Below are positions 38,009-46,358 of a DNA stretch of 64,000 bases, piece after piece. The notes below the pieces were generated by a model. It was not told where the DNA came from. It did no database searches and saw nothing but the letters and a program-made list of their open reading frames with translations. How positions within the stretch are numbered: the stretch's first letter is position 1; each line of letters begins with the position of its first letter. Made by a program: the position numbers and the translations under genes. This stretch comes from Acidimicrobiaceae bacterium (GTDB lineage Bacteria; Actinomycetota; Acidimicrobiia; Acidimicrobiales; RAAP-2), in the NCBI GenBank assembly GCA_027449885.1, contig DAIDKS010000032.1, positions 1 to 64,000 of the forward strand, read 5' to 3'.

Positions 38009-39949
38009 TCAGTCCTGCGGCGCCGCGTGAACGAGTCCCGCGTCGCCGAGGTCGGCGACCGCAGGGGCCCCGGGCTCGCTGTAACGGTACGGGTCACTCA
38101 GGACGACCGGAATGCGCTCGAAGTTGTACGACGGCACCGGGTTGGCAGTCTGCCACTCCAGGCCGCGAGAGTCCCACGGGTTGGCCGGCGCCTTCTGCGG
38201 GTTGATCCAGAGCGAGTACACCATGTTGAAGGCGAAGATGAGGAACGAGAAGCCCAGCAGGAAGGCGCTCACCGACGAGAAGTCGTTGAGACCCTGCAGG
38301 TTCTTCGCGTACGTGAACACCCGTCGCGGCTGACCCAGCAGACCGATGATGAACATCGGGAAGAAGGTCAGGTTGAAGAAGACGAACATCGTCCAGAAGT
38401 GCCAGAGTCCGATCTTCTTGTTCAGCATCCGCCCGGTCATCTTCGGCAGCCAGTAGTAAAGCCCTCCCATGAAGGCGAAGAGCAGCCCACCCATGATCGT
38501 GTAGTGGAAGTGCGACAGCACGAAGAAGCCTCCGTGGACCGTCACGTTCACCGGCACGTCCGAGAGGAACACGCCCGTGACTCCACCGATCAGGAAGTTG
38601 AAGTACAGGGCGAGCGCGAACAGCATCGGTATCTCGAATCTGATCTTCGCCTTATAGAGCGTGCCCATGCCGACCAGGTAGATGAATCCCGTGGGAATCG
38701 AGATCAACTCCGTCGTCAGCATGAAGAGCGGGCGCATGTCCGGGTTGATACCGCTCTGGTACAGGTGGTGCTGCCACACGAAGAACGAGAGGAGGGCCAC
38801 CCCGATCATTCCCGCGGCGCCGACCTTGTAGGCGAAGAGCGGCTTTCGGGTGAAGACCGGGAGGATCTCCCCGACGATCCCGAAGCCCGGCAGCGCCATG
38901 ATGTACACCTCCGGGTGGCCGAAGAACCAGAAGAGGTTCTGCCACAGGTAGGCACTCCCGCCGTGCTCGTTGACGTAGAAGGCCGTCTGGGCCGTCTTGT
39001 CGAGGAGGCCGAAGACGCCCGCGGCGAAGAGCGTCGGCGTCGCCAGCGTCAGCAGGGCCGACGTCGCCAGCAGCGACCACACGAGGATCGGTACCCGGCT
39101 CCAGGTCATACCCGGCGCGCGGTAGTTGATGATCGTCACGGCCATGTTGAATCCCGCGGCCATCATGCCCATGCCGATGACGGCGAACCCGAAGAGGTAC
39201 CCGATCATTCCCGGGCCGGCCTGCGTCTGCAGCGGCGCGTAGCCCGTCCACCCGGTCGGGAAGCCGCCGAGCGGCAGCGCCGAGAAGATGACCATGTAGC
39301 CCGCCGTGAAGACCCAGAAGCTGAAGGCCTCGATGCGGGGGAAGGCCATCCGGCGCGAACCGATCATCAGGGGAACCAGGTAGTTGCCGAGCGGCCCGAC
39401 CACGATCGACGTCGCCATCATCATCATGACCGTTCCGTGCTCGGAGACGATCTTGATGTACGTGTCGGCACTGAAGTAGTGCGTCGTCGGGTTGAGTAGC
39501 TCGGTGCGGATCGCCATCGCGAGGAGCCCACCGGTGAACAGGAAGAGGAGCACGCCCACGACGTACTGCAGCCCGACCGTCTTGTGGTTGGTCGAGTACC
39601 GGAAGTACTTGCTCCATCCCTGGACGTCGACCTCCTTGCCCGGCTGTCGTCCGGCCATCTTGGCCAGCGGGTAGTTGAGCGCTCCGATGCCGAGCAGCCA
39701 GCCCGCCACACCGAAGATCTCGCCGAGCGTCACCGCGATGACGTTCTGCCCGCTGTTCTGGATGTACGGGTAACTGCTCGCGATCGCGTTGCCCAGCCAG
39801 TGGCCGAGGAGGTAGCCCACGATGGCCCCGACTATGGCGGTGCCCAGGTGCTGGCTCCAGATTCCCGGTCGCTGGGTCCACGAGACCCGCTCGGTCGTCG
39901 TGGTGGCGCCCCCGCTGGTCGCCACCGGACGCTCGGCACTGATCGTCAT
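38009..39949 (-). CDS. ctaD: Cytochrome c oxidase subunit I (heme-copper oxidase)
   Basis: Metal ligands of a heme-copper oxidase are all present: low-spin heme His171 (EHGTV) and His482, CuB His345 with cross-linked Tyr349 in GHPEVY, His394/His395, and heme a3 His480 (HFHY). Canonical sequence starts only near residue 111. Residues 30-100 add about two extra membrane helices. The D-channel entrance motif (usually APDMAFPR) reads SRRMAFPR, and the K-channel PTGIK reads PTGFI, so both usual proton-channel residues are missing. AAGGGGAG precedes the ATG. It is 646 residues, longer than typical. Confidence 0.95.
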   Translation of the reverse strand: MTISAERPVATSGGATTTTERVSWTQRPGIWSQHLGTAIVGAIVGYLLGHWLGNAIASSYPYIQNSGQNVIAVTLGEIFGVAGWLLGIGALNYPLAKMAGRQPGKEVDVQGWSKYFRYSTNHKTVGLQYVVGVLLFLFTGGLLAMAIRTELLNPTTHYFSADTYIKIVSEHGTVMMMMATSIVVGPLGNYLVPLMIGSRRMAFPRIEAFSFWVFTAGYMVIFSALPLGGFPTGWTGYAPLQTQAGPGMIGYLFGFAVIGMGMMAAGFNMAVTIINYRAPGMTWSRVPILVWSLLATSALLTLATPTLFAAGVFGLLDKTAQTAFYVNEHGGSAYLWQNLFWFFGHPEVYIMALPGFGIVGEILPVFTRKPLFAYKVGAAGMIGVALLSFFVWQHHLYQSGINPDMRPLFMLTTELISIPTGFIYLVGMGTLYKAKIRFEIPMLFALALYFNFLIGGVTGVFLSDVPVNVTVHGGFFVLSHFHYTIMGGLLFAFMGGLYYWLPKMTGRMLNKKIGLWHFWTMFVFFNLTFFPMFIIGLLGQPRRVFTYAKNLQGLNDFSSVSAFLLGFSFLIFAFNMVYSLWINPQKAPANPWDSRGLEWQTANPVPSYNFERIPVVLSDPYRYSEPGAPAVADLGDAGLVHAAPQD

Positions 39950-39998
39950 CGTCCGCTCCCCTTCTTCATCTCACGAGAATTCGTCATTGCATCCCCCA

Positions 39999-40958
39999 TC
40001 ACGACGCCGGGTTCTTCGAGCCGTAGACCTCGACCGAGCTGTAGGGCGTGGCCTTGCCGTCCGGGTAGTACCCACCGTTCGCCCCGTTGGCGTCCGGCAC
40101 GTACGTCCAGGCGAAGGGCGGCAGGAGCTTCGTGTTGGCCGCGTTGGCCGCCTCGGTCTGCTGGGCCCAGGACTGGAACGCCGCGGGCGTCACGACCTGG
40201 CCCGAGTTGTACATCGCCCCGTGCCAGATGCCGCAGAGCTCGCTGCAGCGGACCATGAAGGAGCCGAGCTGCTTCGTCTCGGTGTAGGCGACGTCGTTGA
40301 CCTGCGGGTTCGCGTCGGCCTTCACGCCGAGCTGGTAGGCCCAGAAGCTGTGGATGACGTCGAGCGACGTGACGTTGAACACGATCGTCGCGTTGTCCGG
40401 CAGGATCAGCTGTGAGGTCTCGAAGCCGCCGAAGGTCGGGTACCGGTAGGTGAACTTCCACTGCTGACCGATCACCTGCACCGGCAGCGCCTGTCCGGGC
40501 GTCCACCCGGAGTTCGGCGAGAACGCAGCGGTCTCGGCCTGCGCGGCTCCCGAGGGTGCCCAGATCGGGTTCGGTCCCTCACCGCCGCCCGATCCGTGGT
40601 CCACGACGAGGGCCCACGTCCCGAAGGCCGCCGCGGCCAGAGTCATCACCGAGGTGATGGAGATCCAGAGCACCTGCGTGCGTGTATTGCCGCGCGCCGC
40701 GTCGCCACCGACGGGGTCCGGGGCGCGCTTCGCGCTCCAGACCGTGATCGCGTACCCCATGTAGACCCAGACGCCGATCACCACGGGCAGGGCCACCATC
40801 AGCAGGATGTTGAAGTCGATCTGGTCGTGGTAGGCGGTCTCGGTCATCCGTCCCGGCGGCATGTGCGGCCCCAGCACGAACCAACCGAGGAGGTCGGCCG
40901 CGATGGAGAGGATGACCCAGATGGTGGTCATCCGGCGGAGGTGGTGCGTCTCGTTCAT
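39999..40958 (-). CDS. ctaC: Cytochrome c oxidase subunit II
   Basis: The 319-residue protein carries the CuA electron-entry site: His203 (VIHSFW) and Cys238-x-Glu240-x-Cys242, His246, Met249 in CSELCGIWHGAM, all intact. The aromatic QQWKFTYRYP precedes it. There appear to be three N-terminal membrane helices (about 11-31, 50-72 and 95-118) rather than two. No fused cytochrome c domain is present. The C-terminal 60 residues are Pro/Gly/Tyr-rich. It lies upstream of ctaD by 49 nt and downstream of the cupredoxin gene. Confidence 0.94.
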   Translation of the reverse strand: MNETHHLRRMTTIWVILSIAADLLGWFVLGPHMPPGRMTETAYHDQIDFNILLMVALPVVIGVWVYMGYAITVWSAKRAPDPVGGDAARGNTRTQVLWISITSVMTLAAAAFGTWALVVDHGSGGGEGPNPIWAPSGAAQAETAAFSPNSGWTPGQALPVQVIGQQWKFTYRYPTFGGFETSQLILPDNATIVFNVTSLDVIHSFWAYQLGVKADANPQVNDVAYTETKQLGSFMVRCSELCGIWHGAMYNSGQVVTPAAFQSWAQQTEAANAANTKLLPPFAWTYVPDANGANGGYYPDGKATPYSSVEVYGSKNPAS

Positions 40959-40988
40959 GTCTGCTCTTCTCTCCGTTCTCGATCGTGC

Positions 40989-41669
40989 CTAGCGGACCAC
41001 GTCCAGGACGCCGCCCATGTAGTTCTGCGTCGCCATGGGACCGCCGTTGCCGAACAGGTACCCGAGACCGCACGGGACGAAGCACTGCCAGGAGTACGTC
41101 CCGGGTCCCGGGGTCTTGAACTCGAACGACACGGTGTTGTGCGGCGAGCTCTGGTGACACGGTCCCGCGCCACAGATGTTGGGGTTGCTCACCCCGGGCA
41201 GCGGCACCGCGAGCCCCAGGGCCGGCACCGCGAAGGTGTGTCCGACGCCGCCACCCGAGTTCGAGTCCACGACGCTGACGGTCTGGCCGTTCACCGTGGC
41301 GGTACCGCCGATCGTTCCCTGAACCTGGCCCCACTCCTGGTTGCGCAGCGGACCACCGGAGTCGTACTGGTACACCGTCATGTGCACCACGGTGTCGGCG
41401 GGCAGCTTCCAGGACGTGTCCTGGACCCAGGCTCCCGTGGTCGGGTCCTTCACCAGGTACGAGACCCACGTGGGGTGAGCTCCGAAGCCGATCGCGCCGA
41501 CCGTCTGCACCGTGATGTTGACCGGTTGCCCCGCACTGGCGGTCGTCGTGAAGTCCATCTCCCCGCCCGGCGTTCCGGGAGTCAGGAAGGCGGCCACGGC
41601 CCAGACGACGAGTCCGACCGCAACCAGGAACAACACGATGACGGTGGCGAATCTCCCCTGCTTCGACAT
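40989..41669 (-). CDS. Membrane-anchored cupredoxin-like protein with atypical copper site
   Basis: A 226-residue protein with an N-terminal membrane anchor (about 8-29) and an extracytoplasmic beta-rich domain. Its C-terminus reads WQCFVPCGLGYLFGNGGPM, which combines the CxxxC of a CuA site (Cys196, Cys200) and a Met (Met212), but the CuA His position is Tyr. A His144 (VGHTFAV) corresponds to the N-terminal CuA ligand. CFVP also recalls sulfocyanin-type blue copper proteins. A second pair, CGAGPC (167-171), is unusual. AAGGAG lies 6 nt before the ATG. It is the first gene of the oxidase cluster and may pass electrons or copper to CtaC. Confidence 0.75.
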   Translation of the reverse strand: MSKQGRFATVIVLFLVAVGLVVWAVAAFLTPGTPGGEMDFTTTASAGQPVNITVQTVGAIGFGAHPTWVSYLVKDPTTGAWVQDTSWKLPADTVVHMTVYQYDSGGPLRNQEWGQVQGTIGGTATVNGQTVSVVDSNSGGGVGHTFAVPALGLAVPLPGVSNPNICGAGPCHQSSPHNTVSFEFKTPGPGTYSWQCFVPCGLGYLFGNGGPMATQNYMGGVLDVVR

Positions 41670-41746
41670 GGACCACTCCTTCGAGTACGCGTCACGAAAT
41701 GAAGACCAGGAGAGAGTAACGATTTTCCGGACTAACTTCGTGATTG

Positions 41747-42061
41747 GTGCGAGGCGAACATAAGAGGACTCTTGTAATCCACTTCGGACTTCTGCTCGCC
41801 GAAGTAATCTGTATTTCGGCGTTCTACGTTGAGTTACGACGTGCAGTTGGTGGGAATTCCCTCTCGTGGGCCTACGTCTTCGAGTGGCCCCTCTTCGCCG
41901 GCTACGCCGTCTACATGTGGAAGAGGCTTCTCAGGGACGAGGTCGGGGCTGGCCCGGCGAGCCCGTCGTCGCCCGCGTCCGCGGTCGACGACGATCGTCT
42001 CGCCGCCTACAACGAGTACCTCGAGTCCGTGCACCGCGAGAACCCGGACCGACCCCGCTAG
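41747..42061 (+). CDS. Small two-helix membrane protein (paralogue of 34573-34914)
   Basis: About 104 residues with two membrane helices and an acidic tail. NSLSWAYVFEWPLFAGYAVYMWKRLL matches the paralogue at 34573. The first 130 nt are distinctly AT-richer than the surroundings. The start is either the GTG at 41747 (TAACTT 8 nt upstream) or the TTG at 41744 (5 nt); the GTG is preferred. It is divergent from the cupredoxin gene. Its stop TAG shares the palindrome CTAG with the stop of the convergent SCO fusion gene. Confidence 0.75.
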   Translation: MRGEHKRTLVIHFGLLLAEVICISAFYVELRRAVGGNSLSWAYVFEWPLFAGYAVYMWKRLLRDEVGAGPASPSSPASAVDDDRLAAYNEYLESVHRENPDRPR

Positions 42062-43791
42062 GCGATGCCCTCCGTCGCGAGCAGGTGACGGAGCTCGGCG
42101 ACCGACGACGACGTGAGTGACGTGGCGGAGAGCGGGTCGTCTCCGATGATCCAGCGGATCCGTCCGCCCCGGATGATGAACATGAAGTCCGAGTGGATGC
42201 TCATGCGGTCGGTGGGCTTCATCGTCACCTCGATCCCGTAGGCCCGCCACACGGCCCTGACGGCCGCCAGCCTCCCCGTGACGAAGTAGAAGTCCCTCAC
42301 GCCGAACAGTCGATGGAGGCTCATGAAGTGGCGGACGTTGGCCCGCGTCTCGTGGTACGGATCCGCCGCCACCGCGACGATGTCGAGGGGGGCGCGGGCG
42401 GGGAGTTCGCTACGCAGGATCTTCAGCTGCTCGGCGAGCAGCGGGCAGTCCGTCCAGCACATGGGGTCGAGAAAGGTCAGGATCGTCACCCGTCCCGGTC
42501 GTTCGCCCAGGGTGTACCGGGCGCCGTTCTGGTCGGTGAGGGTGAACGGGCGGGCGGGGACGTTGGTCGACGTGGCGGGCCCGTTCTGGGCGAGGAACAT
42601 CGTCGTCTCCGCCCCCGCGAAGGGAGCCCACGCCATCGCCGACGTCGCGACCACGACGGCCGCGGCCGCGAAGGACGCCGCGGCGGCACCCGCACTCGAC
42701 CAGGCCTCTCGCGGGATCCGGTCGCGCACCGCCGAGCGGCGCTCCACCGGGCGGCGCGGCATGGCGGCGAGAGCGACGAGCCCGAGGGGCACCAGTGAGT
42801 TCACGTCGGTGGCCAGGCCCCCAAAGACGGCGGCGTCTTGCGCGAGGACCCAGAGCACGCCGGCCCCGGTCGCCAGGAGGAGGTAGGGCCACCGCCGCGC
42901 CGCCGTGCGTCGCCGCACCAGCCCGCCCGCCGTGGTGAGCATCCACGCGATGATCACCACGTTCACCGCGGGCCCGCCGGCTCGAGCGACGTGTCCCGCC
43001 TCCCTGACGGTCGACGCCAGCCACGAGGGCTGCGCGACGGACGCCATCGACGTCGCCATTGCCGACCAGGCGTTGGACGCCCCCCGGCGCCAGAATCCCG
43101 TTCCCGGCAGCACCTGCAGGATCGCTCCCAGCGACAGCAGTCCCGCCAGCCCGTAGCGGGAGATCCGGGAGAACTTCGAGCGGAGGGTCTCTCCGTCGAC
43201 GGCCAGCCAGAGCCCGGCGTAGACGTAGAAGAGCGTCGCCCCCGGCCAGCCGAAGAGCAGGCTGGCGCCGGGTGCGAAGACGCCACCGAATCCGTTCCCC
43301 ACCGTCCAGATCACCGCCGCCCAGATCGCGCTGAGCAGCCCCACGACGCGACTCGTGGATCCGCTCGCCGTGATGAGCAAGACGCCGAGACCCACCTGGA
43401 GCCACGCGACGCCGGCCGCCAGGGTCACCGGATGGGCATTCCACACGGCGATCGCGCTCGACATGAGGTGATGCAGCCAGCCGGGCGTGCCCGACCTGAG
43501 GGGTCCCACGACGTCGTTGCCGAGCCCCAACGGCATCGCGCTCTGGAACTGGAGGAGACCGTCGAGCAACCAGAGCAGTCCGAAGGACCGCCGAAGGAAG
43601 CGGCGGGCGGGCGCCTCGTCGGTGGCGGCCCCGTTGAACCGAAACACTCGACCGGACACCAGCCCCGCGAGCAGGATCGCCGACCCGATCGCGCCCAGCC
43701 ACAGGAGGAGGGTCACGAAGGTCGCGTGGCGGAAGAGCTCCACGACGAACGGATTCGTCAGGTTGAGACTCTTCAAATTCATTCCCGGCAC
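42058..43791 (-). CDS. Polytopic membrane domain fused to a SCO1-type copper chaperone domain
   Basis: The 577-residue protein has about ten membrane segments (residues 15 to 405; signature GLLWLLDGLLQFQSAMPLG), a family I know only as actinobacterial membrane proteins of unknown function. It ends in an extracytoplasmic SCO domain from about residue 415. The copper ligands CWTDC (about Cys445/Cys449) and a downstream His in SIHSDFMF are intact. This is the second SCO domain in the island. The start is set to the GTG at 43791 because GGAGGGAG sits 6 nt before it. Confidence 0.82.
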   Translation of the reverse strand: MPGMNLKSLNLTNPFVVELFRHATFVTLLLWLGAIGSAILLAGLVSGRVFRFNGAATDEAPARRFLRRSFGLLWLLDGLLQFQSAMPLGLGNDVVGPLRSGTPGWLHHLMSSAIAVWNAHPVTLAAGVAWLQVGLGVLLITASGSTSRVVGLLSAIWAAVIWTVGNGFGGVFAPGASLLFGWPGATLFYVYAGLWLAVDGETLRSKFSRISRYGLAGLLSLGAILQVLPGTGFWRRGASNAWSAMATSMASVAQPSWLASTVREAGHVARAGGPAVNVVIIAWMLTTAGGLVRRRTAARRWPYLLLATGAGVLWVLAQDAAVFGGLATDVNSLVPLGLVALAAMPRRPVERRSAVRDRIPREAWSSAGAAAASFAAAAVVVATSAMAWAPFAGAETTMFLAQNGPATSTNVPARPFTLTDQNGARYTLGERPGRVTILTFLDPMCWTDCPLLAEQLKILRSELPARAPLDIVAVAADPYHETRANVRHFMSLHRLFGVRDFYFVTGRLAAVRAVWRAYGIEVTMKPTDRMSIHSDFMFIIRGGRIRWIIGDDPLSATSLTSSSVAELRHLLATEGIA

Positions 43792-43822
43792 GCGGGACTC
43801 CCTCCGCCAGAACCTCGCCAGG

Positions 43823-44227
43823 CTATTCGGGTGACGGCGTCTCCTCCAGGCAGGCAGAGAGCACACCGTTCACGAATCTCGGGGATCCGTCCGTCGAGAA
43901 CTCGTGGGCCAGCTCGACCGCCTCGTCCAGGACCACGGCGCGGGGCGGTGGAGCGGCCAGCGACAGCTCGCCGAGTGCCAACTCCATGATGAGCCGGTCG
44001 ACGAGGGCCAGGCGGTCGAAGCTCCACTCGCGCAGGTGCCGCGAGATTCGCTCGTCGGAGTCGTCGCGCTGCTCCTCCGCCGCCCGGGCGAGCGTCGACG
44101 CGTACGGGTCGGGCGCGACCGGGAGCGACGCGATGATGACGCCCACCGGTCGGCCCTTGATGAACGCCTCGTAGAGCAGTTCGAGCGCCCGTTCACGTGC
44201 GCGATGACGGGAGCCGCCGTCGAGCAC
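43823..44227 (-). CDS. nusB: Transcription antitermination factor NusB
   Basis: NusB binds boxA RNA with S10 and prevents premature termination of rRNA transcription. The 134-residue all-helical protein has RHRARERALELLYEA at the N-terminus and WSFDRLALVDRLIMELALGEL and RAVVLDEAVELAHEFSTDGSPRFVNGVLS, the last being the family's signature. The GTG start shares one base with the efp stop (TAGTG), the usual efp-nusB arrangement. Confidence 0.95.
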   Translation of the reverse strand: MLDGGSRHRARERALELLYEAFIKGRPVGVIIASLPVAPDPYASTLARAAEEQRDDSDERISRHLREWSFDRLALVDRLIMELALGELSLAAPPPRAVVLDEAVELAHEFSTDGSPRFVNGVLSACLEETPSPE

Positions 44228-44790
44228 TAGGCGCGCGTGATGTATTCGCCGGTGCGGGTGTCGACCTTGACGACCTCGCCCGGACCGATGAAGAGGGGAA
44301 CCTGGACCACGAAGCCGGTCTCGAGGGTTGCCGGCTTGCGCGCCCCCGAGACGCGGTCGCCCTGGATTCCCGGCTCGGTCTCGGCGATGGTCAGCTCGAC
44401 CGAGGCCGGGAGCTCGACGCCGATGATCTCGTCACCGTGGAGGATCAGCATCGCCTTGCCGGTCTCCTTCAGGAAGTTCGCCGCCTCGCCGAGCCGGGCG
44501 GCGGGCACCGGGACCTGGTCGAAGGTCGTCTGGTCCATGAAGACGTAGTCCTCGCCGTCGCGGTAGAGGAACTGCGTGTCGCGCTTGTCGATGATCGCCT
44601 GCTCGAGGCGCTCGTCGGCGCGGTAGGTCCGCTCGATGACGGCCCCGGTGCGGGCGTTGCGCAGCTTCGTCCGTACGAAGGCGCCACCCTTGCCCGGCTT
44701 CACGTGCTGGAAGTCGATCACGGTGAAGAGTCCGTCCTCCACCTGCAGGGTGATGCCGTTCTTCAGATCGTTGCTAGAGATTGCCGCCAT
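44227..44790 (-). CDS. efp: Elongation factor P
   Basis: EF-P relieves ribosome stalling at polyproline. The 187 residues form three OB-like domains. The tip loop reads HVKPGKGGAF, retaining the Lys that may be modified, and the C-terminal GDRVSGARKPATLETGFVVQVPLFI is the family signature. It starts with an ATG 9 nt after AAAGG. A TAGACT hexamer at 44823 may provide its own promoter. Confidence 0.97.
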   Translation of the reverse strand: MAAISSNDLKNGITLQVEDGLFTVIDFQHVKPGKGGAFVRTKLRNARTGAVIERTYRADERLEQAIIDKRDTQFLYRDGEDYVFMDQTTFDQVPVPAARLGEAANFLKETGKAMLILHGDEIIGVELPASVELTIAETEPGIQGDRVSGARKPATLETGFVVQVPLFIGPGEVVKVDTRTGEYITRA

Positions 44791-44822
44791 GGGCTGGGCC
44801 TTTCATCGCGAGTGCGGCGAAC

Positions 44823-44828
44823 AGTCTA
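44823..44828 (-). promoter_or_regulatory. Candidate -10 element upstream of efp
   Basis: TAGACT overlaps the aroQ stop codon (TAG) and would give a short leader of about 26 nt containing the efp Shine-Dalgarno. Confidence 0.35.
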
Positions 44829-45293
44829 CGCAGCGCCCGGGGGGCGCCGTGACGACCGGAGCAGTCGGACGACCGCGTCGAGCGCCAGGTCGTATCCGAG
44901 CCCTCCGAAGCCCGCGATGGACCCGTCCACGACGCGGGCGAGGGTGCTCACGTGGCGAAACGGCTCCCGGCCCGCGGGGTTGGAGAGATGGACCTCGACC
45001 TTGGGCCCCGGGAAGACGTCCAGGGCGTCGCTGAGGGCCCAGGAGGTGTGCGTCAGCGCGCCGGCGTTGATGATGAGCCCCGCGTAGTGGCCGCGGGCCT
45101 CGTGGACCGCTTCGATCAGGTCGCCCTCGAAGTTCGACTGGCGGTGGTCGATCTCGACGCCGAGGTCGCCCGCTCGCGTCGCGAGCCGTTCCACGTGCTC
45201 CTCGAGCGTCGTCGTGCCGTAGACGGCGACGTCCCGCACGCCGAGTTGGTCGAGATTCGGGCCCGACAGGATCAGGATCTGGTCCGGCGTCAT
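44826..45293 (-). CDS. aroQ: 3-dehydroquinate dehydratase, type II
   Basis: AroQ catalyses the third shikimate step. The 155-residue type II enzyme has ILSGPNLDQLG, catalytic Tyr in VYGTTTLEE, HRQSNFEGDLIEAVHEA, INAGALTHTS and the C-terminal EVHLSNPAGREPFRH with the general-acid His. It lies 21 nt downstream of aroB. Confidence 0.96.
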   Translation of the reverse strand: MTPDQILILSGPNLDQLGVRDVAVYGTTTLEEHVERLATRAGDLGVEIDHRQSNFEGDLIEAVHEARGHYAGLIINAGALTHTSWALSDALDVFPGPKVEVHLSNPAGREPFRHVSTLARVVDGSIAGFGGLGYDLALDAVVRLLRSSRRPPGAA

Positions 45294-45314
45294 GGGGCCT
45301 CCTCGATTCCCACG

Positions 45315-46358
45315 CTACCGCCCGCTCGTCATCTCGCCAAGGGTCGCGATCACGGCCGTCGCGGGCACGTCGTGCACGGTCTCGAAGCCGTCCGCCCCCG
45401 GCAGCACGAACGTCAGGTCGTGCGTCGCCTTCTTGTCCCGCGCCATGAAGGTGAGGAGCTCGTCCCCGTCCATCCCCGCCGGAAGGGCGGTCGGGAGGTC
45501 CAGCGTCGCGAGCACGGCGTCGGTGTCGTCGACGACGTCGTCGTCGACTCGTCCCAGCCTCCGGGCCAGACGCACCGCGTAGGCCAGCCCGATCGCCACG
45601 GCCTCACCGTGACGCAGCTCGTCGGGATCCCGCGCCAGTGCCAGCGCCTCCAGGGCGTGGCCGAGAGTGTGGCCGTAGTTGAGCAGAGCCCGGGGCCCTC
45701 CCTCGCGCTCGTCGCGCGCGACGAGGTCCGCCTTGAGACGCACCGCGTTCAGGGTCCGCTCCTCGAGCGTCGCGCCGGCCAGTGCGTCGGCCCGCAAGCC
45801 CTGGAGGAGCCAGCACTTCGCCACCTCGCCCCACCCACTCCGCCACTCCCGGGGCGGCAGCGTCGCGAGGGTCTCGGTGTCGCAGAGCACCATCGAGGGC
45901 TGATGGAACGCCCCCACGAGGTTCTTGCCGGCCGCCAGGTCGACGCCCGTCTTGCCCCCGATCGCCGCGTCGACCTGGGCGACGAGGCTGGTGGGCACGT
46001 GGATCGCCGCGACGCCGCGCGCGTAGACGGCGGCGACGAAGCCGCCCAGGTCCGTCGTCGCCCCCCCGCCCACGCTCACCACCACGTCACGCCGTGAGAG
46101 CGCCATGCGGGCGAGGCTCTCGGCGACGCTCTCGACGACGCCCAGCGACTTGGCCGCCTCTCCGTCGGGTACCACGACGACCTCGTGCTCGACGCCCGGA
46201 TCGAGGTCGAACCAGGGCTGGGCCGTGATCGCCGGCGTCGTCACGATCGCGGCCCGTCGCGCTCCGGTCGCGGCGATGGCCGCCGCCAGCTCGTGGCGTG
46301 CCCCACCCGCGACGACCACGTCGTAGCCGCGACCACCGAGATCGACGCGCACCCTCAC
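45315..46358 (-). CDS. aroB: 3-dehydroquinate synthase
   Basis: AroB cyclises DAHP using transient NAD oxidation. GGGATTDLGGFVAAVYARG, PTSLVAQVDAAIGGKTGVDL, the metal ligands in NYGHTLGHALEAL and HGEAVAIGL, and GWGEVAKCWLL are conserved. The GTG at 46358 overlaps the aroK stop (GTGA) and gives 347 residues. The longer track ORF is a shadow of aroK. Confidence 0.96.
   Translation of the reverse strand: MRVRVDLGGRGYDVVVAGGARHELAAAIAATGARRAAIVTTPAITAQPWFDLDPGVEHEVVVVPDGEAAKSLGVVESVAESLARMALSRRDVVVSVGGGATTDLGGFVAAVYARGVAAIHVPTSLVAQVDAAIGGKTGVDLAAGKNLVGAFHQPSMVLCDTETLATLPPREWRSGWGEVAKCWLLQGLRADALAGATLEERTLNAVRLKADLVARDEREGGPRALLNYGHTLGHALEALALARDPDELRHGEAVAIGLAYAVRLARRLGRVDDDVVDDTDAVLATLDLPTALPAGMDGDELLTFMARDKKATHDLTFVLPGADGFETVHDVPATAVIATLGEMTSGR

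Noticed and set aside
37241-39499. 752-residue plus-strand ORF opposite ctaE/ctaD
   Set aside because: Antisense of two well-supported oxidase subunits; composition dominated by R, H, E and V.
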